DNA of 6,127 nt, taken from a bacterium. Lineage in GTDB: Bacteria > UBP14 > UBA6098. Of this stretch, positions 1 to 5,327 are shown piece by piece. Where the stretch lies: assembly GCA_030642425.1 (NCBI GenBank), contig DAOWNU010000132.1, forward strand, positions 1 to 6,127, in the 5' to 3' direction. A program made the position numbers and the translations under genes. Positions within the stretch are counted from its first letter, which is position 1. The number at the start of each line of letters is the position of its first letter. The notes under the pieces are model-generated. The model was not told the DNA's origin and made no database searches. It was given only the letters and a program-made list of their open reading frames with translations.

Positions 1-104
1 CCTTTGCGCTTGGTGCGGAGGCTGTCACAAAAGGGACATCGTTTTTTTTTGTTCTTCTCATGACACGAATATAACTCTTTATAACTTATTTGCAAGTAAT
101 TCAT
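1..104 (-). CDS. 5' part of a zinc-ribbon ORF, possibly a transposase (runs off left edge)
   Basis: A frame too short for most ORF callers starts with ATG at 104-102 and stays open to base 1 (34 codons seen). An in-frame stop lies at 113-111, so the start is within the window. A weak GAGG sequence sits four bases upstream of the ATG. The translation contains ELYSCHEKNKKKRCPFCDSL followed by RTKRK: a CPFC knuckle after a lysine run and followed by Thr/Lys/Arg. Many insertion-sequence transposases start with a zinc ribbon of the form CPxCxSxxTxKxG, and the second CxxC would lie beyond the edge. A transposase is therefore a reasonable but unproven call; another zinc-ribbon protein is possible. 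No terminal inverted repeat was found. The three lysine codons are a run of nine A residues, a possible slippage site. The frame is supported by the motif only. Confidence 0.45.
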   Translation of the reverse strand, partial: MNYLQISYKELYSCHEKNKKKRCPFCDSLRTKRK

Positions 105-180
105 TAGGCCTCATTCGAGACCCAATTATTGCAACGCACCCCTTTTTTCTATCTTTAGTCATTTATTATATCCCCTATCC

Positions 181-432
181 TTATTCCCCCATTAATTCAG
201 CGAGTTCATCGATGGTTTTTTGATGAACAAAATCAAGGCTTCTATACCACGATAAAAGGGTTTCCCGCTTCCCTTCTATTCCGACGATAAATTGAGCTTT
301 CTTATCAACAAAAATCCTAATATTATGGGAGCCAGCAACGATACTGAAGTCGTATGTGTTCTCTATTGGTTTCTTGAATGTTATCCTGAATTCACCATTA
401 CCAATATCATTCACAATGTTCTCTCCTGTCAT
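181..432 (-). CDS. Small hypothetical protein, 83 residues
   Basis: I do not recognise this protein. It is a convincing gene because ATG at 432-430 follows a perfect Shine-Dalgarno AAGGAGG (445-439) with a six-base spacer, and a promoter with both consensus hexamers lies about 110 bases upstream. The protein has no signal peptide, membrane segment or cysteine. Residues about 12-55 look beta-rich (GEFRITF, NIRIFVD, AQFIVGIEG) with alternating hydrophobic residues. The last 27 residues look helical and amphipathic (LLSWYRSLDF, TIDELAELM). A small cytoplasmic alpha+beta protein fits. It lies between a remnant of a restriction-modification gene and a possible transposase, and its AT-rich codon use differs from the secreted-protein genes to the right, so it probably belongs to an accessory segment. 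An antitoxin- or regulator-like role is conceivable, but nothing in the sequence establishes it. Confidence 0.75.
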   Translation of the reverse strand: MTGENIVNDIGNGEFRITFKKPIENTYDFSIVAGSHNIRIFVDKKAQFIVGIEGKRETLLSWYRSLDFVHQKTIDELAELMGE

Positions 433-454
433 CTTTCTCCTCCTTGTTTATCAT

Positions 455-505
455 TTAACTCCCACGTTTCGTTCTATTTCCTCCGCGAGGGCGCGGGGTT
501 TTCAT
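455..505 (-). CDS. Possible 16-codon basic leader ORF
   Basis: ATG at 505-503 overlaps the stop of the restriction-modification remnant (ATGA) and is preceded by GGAGG (514-510) four bases away. It encodes MKTPRPRGGNRTKRGS and stops at 457-455, 22 bases before the start of the 83-residue gene. Six of its 16 residues are Arg or Lys. It lies between the promoter at 541-569 and the small gene, so it could be an upstream leader peptide, and it contains the GC hairpin at 481-498. A chance ORF of this length is common; only the ribosome-binding site and position argue for it. Confidence 0.2.
   Translation of the reverse strand: MKTPRPRGGNRTKRGS
481..498. other. GC-rich hairpin in the leader of the small gene
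   Basis: CTCCGCG (481-487), loop AGGG, then CGCGGGG (492-498) form a 7-bp stem on the plus-strand RNA with one G-U pair. It is followed by TTTTC, so on the plus strand it resembles a short intrinsic terminator, although no plus-strand gene leads into it. On the minus-strand RNA only the five inner pairs plus one outer pair hold, and there is no U-run. There it would sit in the untranslated leader of the 83-residue gene and might affect translation. Confidence 0.35.
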
Positions 506-597
506 TTCCCCTCCACAATTCTTATTTCGTCGTCGGTTAAATTATACAACCTATAAACCAATTTGTCAATAGCTTTGTCGGTGTGGGCGCTGGCGGT
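502..597 (-). pseudogene. C-terminal remnant of an N6-adenine restriction-modification (type I/IIG-like) protein
   Basis: The minus frame is open from the stop at 600-598 to the stop at 504-502 and has no ATG. Its 31 residues contain IDKLVYRLYNL followed by TDDEIRIVEGK. This is very close to the conserved last residues of many type I/IIG restriction enzymes and DNA adenine methyltransferases, which end in a pattern like 'ID.LVY.LYGLTeeEI.IVEG' after a coiled-coil or target-recognition region. The match begins at about TDKAID (residue 6 of the frame) and stops there. Further upstream the sequence runs into the 3' end of the vWA gene, and I found no continuation in the other frames. It therefore appears to be the tail of a gene whose main part has been lost. 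The identification comes from motif memory, not a search. Confidence 0.65.
541..569 (-). promoter_or_regulatory. Consensus sigma-70-type promoter (TTGACA, 17 bp, TATAAT)
   Basis: On the minus strand, TTGACA occupies 569-564 and TATAAT 546-541, separated by exactly 17 bases. Both hexamers match the housekeeping-sigma consensus perfectly. Transcription would start near 534, giving a leader of about 100 bases to the 83-residue gene. The promoter lies inside the restriction-modification remnant: TTGACA comes from the codons of I-D-K and TATAAT from those of Y-N-L. The match may therefore be a by-product of a conserved protein motif in AT-rich codons, but it would probably still be recognised by RNA polymerase if the host uses a standard primary sigma factor. 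Confidence 0.55.
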
Positions 598-631
598 TCA
601 AAATATAAACACAAACAATCCTGCAACTGTG

Positions 632-2767
632 TCAGGGAGTGTATATCTTGTGGCGCCAGGAGCGGATGCCGTGCGTGGTTTGGATCATAACGGGCGAGGC
701 CCAGGTGTCGGTCGAGTCCACAAGGTCGGCGCCGCCGATAATATCGCCGGGCATTGTTACCATGATAACGCCGTTGCCGGACTCGATAGCGTCGAGAGTG
801 TCGATAACTCGAAGTTCGAGTATCTCGAACTCATCCTGAACGTAGATATAGCCAAGCGGGGGCTTTATCTGAACCTGTGTGCTGTCGCATTGGAAGCAGC
901 CGGCATCGTCGGTTACGATAACGGTGTAGGTCGTCGGAAAGAAGGGATTTGCAGTTGGGTTGGGAATTGAAGGATCGTCGAGGCCTTCGGCGGGAGTCCA
1001 TTCGTAGGTCAGGTCGCCGTAGCCGCCGGTTGCGGTCGGGGAGCCGCCGATAGTTGTATATCTGCCGGGGAATATTTCGATAGTCGAGCCGGCGTCCACG
1101 AATATTGAATCGGCAACAATAACCGTTATCGAATCCCCGTCCGTGCAGTCAACGCCGTCAGTAATATCCAGCTTATAGACGGTCGTTGTCAAAGGACAGG
1201 CGGTTGGATTTGGCGCGCCCGGATCGGAAAGGCCATCCACAGGAGTCCATGAATAATACCATACCCCTGTGGGATCGACAGCGGAGTTCAAATCGGCGCA
1301 TTCGCCCGGACAGAGAATCGAATCTTCGCACAATATTGTAACCTCCGGCTGAGGCTGAAGGTCCGGAATATCCAACATATATGGATAGAATAAATCCGAA
1401 CCCTCGGCGTGTTCGAGAAGAACCCTGTAGGGCTGTTCGGTTCCAAAGGCCTCCGGGGCGATCTCCACTTCCCAACTCACCTCTGCAGAACCGCCGTCAT
1501 AGGCTATCGCATCTATCTCCGCCGGATTGCTGTCGCCGCCCACGATGGTCAAACCTGAATAAGGTGTAATAGTCATAACCACGTCGCTTGCGGGACGGAT
1601 ACCGTTATTTGTTATTGTAAATGTCAAATTCACAGGATTGGGGTGAACATCGAGGCAGGTGGGCGAAAGCGTCGGTGTCGTATGGTCCAGAACAAGATCG
1701 GTGTGGCCGAAGCAGGAATCGTCGGTGATACAGCCGTAGAACGTGTCCGTATCGCCGCCGCCCCATACCGCGATCTCGAAACATCGATTTGTGCCGATGC
1801 AGGTCGAATCGAGAATGACTTTCCAGAAAAAACGATGGGCGTCGCCGTCGGGGATTGTCTCTTCCGAGTGAAGCGGATTATCCGAATGCAGGGACATGCA
1901 CGTCGAGTCGAGGGGAATAAATTCGGCGTGCATTTCGCAGGCAGAGCCGGTTTCGTTTATAACCATCGCGCTGACAGATGTGAACGTCGATATCAGATCG
2001 ACAACGTCGTTCAGAATAAATGTCCAATCCTCCGTGAGCGAATCCAGTCTGCCGCCGGAGGTGTCCGCAAGAAGGATAAAATTCGCCATTTGGTAAGGCG
2101 GGATCGGTGAACCGACCCATGCCGGCCTGCTCGACGCCGCAATAAATACGACCGCGCCTGTCTCGAGCACAAGTTCCATAGTCCCCGCGAAAGATTCGTC
2201 GGACAGGTTCGTGTCGTCGTCCGTCGAATGATAGCCCTCGTTTGTGAACATAATTATTATCCGCAGCGCATCTTCGCGCCATTGGTAATCGCGGAGCGCG
2301 TCGCAGATAGCGTCGAGAGAGACTTCCCATGAATCGCTGGCTATCTCACTCACTCCCGTATCGAGCCATGAGATGAACTCCGCAGTGTCGGCGGTCATCT
2401 GGTTGCCGGGCGCCGAGGGATTGAAATCCCAGATATTCGTGCTGTCGTCGAAAGGCACCGCGCCGAGACGGAAATCGTATCCTCTTGCCACGATACTATC
2501 GATAAATTCGATAATATTGACTTCCAGATCCGCGATATAAGGCTCCATCGAGCGGCTTGTGTCCATGCAGAAAACGATATCTACCGCGCCGGTATCGAGC
2601 TGGCAGACCATGCTGGCCTCGAAATACTCCGGCGCGCGGCTGCTGAAAAGCCTCGTGCTGCCGCCGACATTCAGGTCCATGAAATCCATTCTAAAGCCCT
2701 CGCCAAAAGCCGCACCCGCGGCAATCCCGACGAGCAATATAAAACTTATTATCTTGTTGTTTCCCAT
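632..2767 (-). CDS. Secreted vWA-domain protein with PKD/Ig-like repeats, 711 residues
   Basis: Residues 1-22 form a signal peptide (NNK, then a hydrophobic core, cleavage near AAFG) without a lipobox, so the protein is exported. Residues about 62-263 form a von Willebrand A domain: a hydrophobic strand leads into D69-T-S71-R-S73, the DxSxS metal-site motif, and IIMF-T-N-EGYH (171-180) is the later strand and loop, where most relatives have Asp rather than N176. Residues 277-353 hold at least six cysteines, probably disulfide-bonded. Residues about 365-455 resemble a CARDB-like beta-sandwich. Residues 474-634 hold two tandem repeats with WTP..GL.DP..NPTA motifs. The last 74 residues are unrecognised. 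ATG at 2767-2765 follows a modest GTGGA; the gap to the fibre gene upstream is 42 bases. A role in surface adhesion or protein binding is inferred. No sorting tail or membrane anchor was recognised. Confidence 0.92.
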   Translation of the reverse strand: MGNNKIISFILLVGIAAGAAFGEGFRMDFMDLNVGGSTRLFSSRAPEYFEASMVCQLDTGAVDIVFCMDTSRSMEPYIADLEVNIIEFIDSIVARGYDFRLGAVPFDDSTNIWDFNPSAPGNQMTADTAEFISWLDTGVSEIASDSWEVSLDAICDALRDYQWREDALRIIIMFTNEGYHSTDDDTNLSDESFAGTMELVLETGAVVFIAASSRPAWVGSPIPPYQMANFILLADTSGGRLDSLTEDWTFILNDVVDLISTFTSVSAMVINETGSACEMHAEFIPLDSTCMSLHSDNPLHSEETIPDGDAHRFFWKVILDSTCIGTNRCFEIAVWGGGDTDTFYGCITDDSCFGHTDLVLDHTTPTLSPTCLDVHPNPVNLTFTITNNGIRPASDVVMTITPYSGLTIVGGDSNPAEIDAIAYDGGSAEVSWEVEIAPEAFGTEQPYRVLLEHAEGSDLFYPYMLDIPDLQPQPEVTILCEDSILCPGECADLNSAVDPTGVWYYSWTPVDGLSDPGAPNPTACPLTTTVYKLDITDGVDCTDGDSITVIVADSIFVDAGSTIEIFPGRYTTIGGSPTATGGYGDLTYEWTPAEGLDDPSIPNPTANPFFPTTYTVIVTDDAGCFQCDSTQVQIKPPLGYIYVQDEFEILELRVIDTLDAIESGNGVIMVTMPGDIIGGADLVDSTDTWASPVMIQTTHGIRSWRHKIYTP
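866..1348 (-). repeat. Two tandem PKD/Ig-like protein repeats in the vWA protein
   Basis: Copy 1 is residues 474-551 (1115-1348) and copy 2 is residues 552-634 (866-1114). Each has a core SWTP/EWTP, then GLSDP or GLDDP, PNPTA, a T-T-x-Y strand, and an ending with a C(x)nD motif before the last strand. Copy 1 adds three further cysteines (C480, C486, C490) before its core. This 'WTP.GLSDP..NPTASP..TTTYTV.VTD..GC' repeat is common in extracellular proteins of Bacteroidota and related phyla. The copies differ clearly in DNA sequence, so the duplication is old. Confidence 0.8.
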
Positions 2768-2772
2768 AATGT

Positions 2773-2784
2773 TCCACTCGCGTG
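2773..2784 (-). promoter_or_regulatory. Small GNRA hairpin over the ribosome-binding site of the vWA gene
   Basis: The minus strand reads CCAC-GCGA-GTGG, a 4-bp stem closed by a GNRA-type loop. Its 3' arm is the only Shine-Dalgarno-like sequence (GTGGA) before the vWA start codon at 2767. Such a hairpin could lower initiation when the upstream gene is not being translated. The stem is short and may be fortuitous. Confidence 0.2.
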
Positions 2785-2809
2785 GCTAAATTTCAAATAT
2801 TCCGCCGGA

Positions 2810-5296
2810 TTACAGGTCAGTTCTCATCCAAATCTGCCCAATCCTCGGCGAGGGCGGATTTTCGCCGTGACGCTTGTCCAGCAGCATATTTTTCACTTCG
2901 TTCTGGCGCATATCGAGAGTGTCGCTTATCCCGACTGTGCCGTGAACATCGAGCATGCGCGTCATCTCGGCCGTGCCGATACCGACATCGCCCATCGTAA
3001 CGAGGTCTTCGTCGTCGAACGATATTCTGCCGTGTGTTTCGGTAATCGTGCCGGGATTTGTCGTCCCGTCGATTCGAATAGAAGAACCGCTTGTGATAGT
3101 TCCTGTGGCGAGTATGTTGCCGATAACATTGAGCTTCTCCGATGGCGAATTCGTGCCGAGGCCGATATAATCCGTTGTCGGATCCATGTATATCGCGTAA
3201 TCGTTGGTGTCGCCGTCCACACGGAACCACGCGGCAGAGTTGTTCCAATTGAAATGGAAATTGGCGTCCACGATGTGGAATGTTTCCTTCTCGCCGGAGA
3301 CGTCGGTCAACGACGACGGACTTCCACCGATACCTCCACGGAAACCGAACGATCTGTCTCCGACTTTCAGCCAGCTTCCGCCCGGGATAACCGATCTTTC
3401 TCCGTCTGCAGTATTTCTTCTCCCCCCGCCAACAGTCGACCACGGGCCGGTTGCCGAATTCTCAAAACCCCCACTGACAGTGGCATTGTCAAAATTCGCC
3501 GAGCTGTTATATCCGCCCGCGATAGTCGCCCACTGACCGAGGGCCTCATTGTCCTCTCCACCACCCACAAACGCGTATTTACCGGCGGTGTTCAGGTTGC
3601 CGCCGCAGATAGCGGCCGCCGTGTCGTTTGCGGAATTTTCCGCGCCGCCGCCCACAGTCGCCCAAATGCGCGCGGAGATATTATTTGTCCCTCCGCTTAC
3701 AGTGCAGTATTTGTGATTGAATCCGGTTTCGCCCGTTGTCGAGGAAATCCCGAGATTGATATGCGTGGAATCGGCATTGCCGTGGTGGACGTTGCCGAGA
3801 CGGGAAATCCCCCATGCGCCGCCGGTAACGAGCCGCGTTGTGTCCGCGCCGCTGAGAACCGCAACCCAGTCGTGATCGGCCTCGGTCATCGCGGAGCCAT
3901 CGTAGTTGACCGTTATCGTGTCGCCGTGATTTACGATTTCAATATCCGTCCCTCCCTCGATAGCAACCGACCCGGAGATACCGTTCACATCCGTAACAAT
4001 GTCCGGGTCTTCCGGCGGAAGGAAGCTGAATGTAATGTCCGGCTGGAAATTCGCGCTATCTGGCAGTGGAAATGTGTTAGCCGTGGGATTATACCAGGCC
4101 ATGAAAGCCGTCGTCGAACTGCCCTTCCATGTGTTCGTCGTTCCCGAAGATGTATTTTTTCGCATGGTTATCAGGATATTGCCGCCCGAATAAATGAATC
4201 CGGATGGGAAATCGATATCGAACGTTCCGTCGATTGCGCGGTTCAATGTAATGCCCGATACGATAGGCAAGCCGCCGGGCGTGATCGACCCGCCGGAAAG
4301 ATCGCCCACGAGAACGGTCTGTATCCAGATATCCACATTGGGGATCGAGGCGATAGTGGTTTCGAGGGCATAGAGTTTTATTCCCGACATCCTGCCGCCG
4401 GTGCATCCCATATCTGTTTCGAGGATGAGAAATTGCCCCACAGTCGGACTGAAGGCCTGCAGATTCACGGGAACATACTGGTTGGACGCCGTCCCCCCCG
4501 TAATATCGACAATGAGCGGGCAGTCCCCCGGCGCGAGAACGAGGTCGAAAACAATATTCGACCCATCGACAGTTACCACTATTCCGCCTTCGCCGACAGC
4601 GGTAAGGTCGCCGGTGAGCGTGTTCAGGCTTGTCACCCAGTCGTCGGAGGGAACGCCGTCGATAGAATCCCAGTGGACATATCCCGCCCAGTGCGCGGAG
4701 TCCGCCCAAACACAGTGCCCGACCCAGCCGATAGAGTCGATATATCCGATGGAGTCGATATACGAAATGTAGGCGATATATCCGATAGAATCGATCCAGC
4801 GTATCGAATCGATATAGGAAATGCTGTCGATATATGAGATATAATCGATATAGGAGATAGAGTCTATATACATAATAGTATCAATATAATGAACTGAGTC
4901 GATGTAGTGTATGCTGTCCACGAAAGTCGCTCTGAGCGCCAGTTCCGCCATAAGCGCGTATGGGACGGAAAGCAGCTCGACCCTCGGTTCGAGCGGGTGG
5001 GTGTCAACAGTGATTTGCAGCCAATATGGCTCCGAGAAATCAAGCTCGGGCGGGAATGGCGCGACACTTCCGAGATGAACGTCGAACAGACCGTTATTGA
5101 CTTCCACGTCGGGGTGGATTTCCCTCCAGAGGAACGAGCCGCCTGTCGGGGCGTCCCATAGCTCGAAAACCATATCGCTCGGCACATCTATCGCGACTCC
5201 GTCCGGATCGACCAGTTTCCCTTGATAGTTGATCATTCGCGGCACCTGCGGAAAACAAATCGCCGCCGCGAGCATGATAATGATTATTTTTTTCAT
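2810..5296 (-). CDS. Modular secreted fibre-like protein (hexapeptide array plus YadA-head-like repeats), 828 residues
   Basis: Signal peptide at 1-16 or so (MKKIIIIMLAAAIC), no proper lipobox. Residues about 18-115 are the module 'VPRMINYQGKLVDPDG ... GLFDVHLG ... SVPYA', which starts many tail-fibre-like proteins. Residues 127-210 are a period-6 array of DSIxYI type. Residues 221-252 (VTSLNTLTGD) and 434-466 (VTDVNGISGS) are two copies of a fibre module. Between them, about 258-425, lies a beta-rich domain resembling one common in Bacteroidota secreted proteins (GGNILITM, tryptophans, PDITFSF). Residues 530-649 are eight YadA-head-like units. Two GLGTNSPSEKLNV-like motifs follow (711-727, 771-790). 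The end, PSPRIGQIWMRTDL, is also seen in such proteins. No S74 chaperone, YadA membrane anchor or sorting tail was found, so how it is attached is unknown. ATG at 5296 follows GGAG with a five-base gap. The function, a surface fibre or adhesin, is inferred. Confidence 0.93.
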   Translation of the reverse strand: MKKIIIIMLAAAICFPQVPRMINYQGKLVDPDGVAIDVPSDMVFELWDAPTGGSFLWREIHPDVEVNNGLFDVHLGSVAPFPPELDFSEPYWLQITVDTHPLEPRVELLSVPYALMAELALRATFVDSIHYIDSVHYIDTIMYIDSISYIDYISYIDSISYIDSIRWIDSIGYIAYISYIDSIGYIDSIGWVGHCVWADSAHWAGYVHWDSIDGVPSDDWVTSLNTLTGDLTAVGEGGIVVTVDGSNIVFDLVLAPGDCPLIVDITGGTASNQYVPVNLQAFSPTVGQFLILETDMGCTGGRMSGIKLYALETTIASIPNVDIWIQTVLVGDLSGGSITPGGLPIVSGITLNRAIDGTFDIDFPSGFIYSGGNILITMRKNTSSGTTNTWKGSSTTAFMAWYNPTANTFPLPDSANFQPDITFSFLPPEDPDIVTDVNGISGSVAIEGGTDIEIVNHGDTITVNYDGSAMTEADHDWVAVLSGADTTRLVTGGAWGISRLGNVHHGNADSTHINLGISSTTGETGFNHKYCTVSGGTNNISARIWATVGGGAENSANDTAAAICGGNLNTAGKYAFVGGGEDNEALGQWATIAGGYNSSANFDNATVSGGFENSATGPWSTVGGGRRNTADGERSVIPGGSWLKVGDRSFGFRGGIGGSPSSLTDVSGEKETFHIVDANFHFNWNNSAAWFRVDGDTNDYAIYMDPTTDYIGLGTNSPSEKLNVIGNILATGTITSGSSIRIDGTTNPGTITETHGRISFDDEDLVTMGDVGIGTAEMTRMLDVHGTVGISDTLDMRQNEVKNMLLDKRHGENPPSPRIGQIWMRTDL
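3350..3709 (-). repeat. YadA-head-like beta-roll array, eight units of about 15 residues
   Basis: Residues 530-649 of the fibre protein hold eight units of the form A-T-V-x-G-G-x-x-N-x-A-x-G. The V/I position falls at 533, 548, 563, 577, 592, 607, 622 and 637: all steps are 15 except one of 14 (563 to 577). The pattern matches the YadA head repeat (Hep_Hag family), which forms a trimeric left-handed beta-roll in adhesins. The last unit (VIPGGSW) and the following DRSFGFR mark the usual exit from the array. The unit sequences are well diverged at DNA level. Confidence 0.82.
4667..4918 (-). repeat. 18-bp coding repeat: 11 Ile/Tyr hexapeptides (DSIxYI) plus 3 divergent units
   Basis: Residues 127-192 of the fibre protein are 11 consecutive hexapeptides: DSIHYI, DSVHYI, DTIMYI, DSISYI, DYISYI, DSISYI, DSIRWI, DSIGYI, AYISYI, DSIGYI, DSIGWV. 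The period continues in three weaker units (GHCVWA, DSAHWA, GYVHWD) to residue 210. Position 5 is always Tyr or Trp, and positions 3 and 6 are hydrophobic. Many related proteins carry an alanine version (ADTAxYA) at the same place; here Ile replaces Ala in most units. Third codon positions differ between units (ATA/ATC; TCG/TCC/TCT), which indicates selection on the protein rather than recent DNA slippage. Confidence 0.88.
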
Positions 5297-5327
5297 ATCG
5301 ACTCCAATGTATAATTGCTATTATTCT

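Larger units (their letters stand above)
433..631. other. Intergenic region between the small gene and the vWA gene
   Basis: This 199-base stretch holds the restriction-modification remnant, the promoter, the possible leader ORF and the hairpin listed separately. Next to the vWA stop, ACACA (613-609 side) and TGTGT (632-628) could pair across a 14-base loop and are followed on the minus strand by TTATATTT (608-601). That is a very weak candidate terminator for the three-gene operon; no strong one was found. Confidence 0.5.

Noticed and set aside
165..170. TATAAT on the minus strand upstream of the left-edge ORF
   Set aside because: The hexamer is perfect, but no sequence like TTGACA lies 16-18 bases upstream, and such hexamers are expected by chance in AT-rich DNA.
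609..632. ACACA/TGTGT inverted repeat followed by a T-rich tract as an operon terminator
   Set aside because: The stem is only 5 bp plus wobble pairs, has a 14-base loop and no GC-rich core, so it is too weak to call as a separate feature.
563..970. A 135-codon plus-strand ORF over the end of the vWA gene
   Set aside because: It overlaps the coding 3' end of the vWA gene and the restriction-modification remnant, and its translation resembles no family.
1643..2110. A 155-codon plus-strand ORF antisense to the vWA gene
   Set aside because: No ribosome-binding site or domain was seen; the opposite frame has clear vWA motifs, so this is a shadow.
2867..4837. A 656-codon plus-strand ORF antisense to the fibre gene
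   Set aside because: It lies wholly inside the fibre gene on the other strand, has no recognisable domain or signal peptide, is rich in Arg and His as shadow frames often are, and its Ile-Asp-rich end is simply the hexapeptide array read backwards. It arises because the fibre gene rarely uses TTA, CTA and TCA codons.
4667..4918. A CRISPR-like or regulatory DNA repeat because of the 18-bp period
   Set aside because: The period is a multiple of three in a coding frame, units are contiguous without spacers, and variation is concentrated at synonymous positions, so it is a protein repeat.
2810..5296. A phage tail fibre and hence a prophage
   Set aside because: The modules occur in phage fibres, but the protein begins with a signal peptide and its neighbours are exported proteins with no phage structural or assembly genes.
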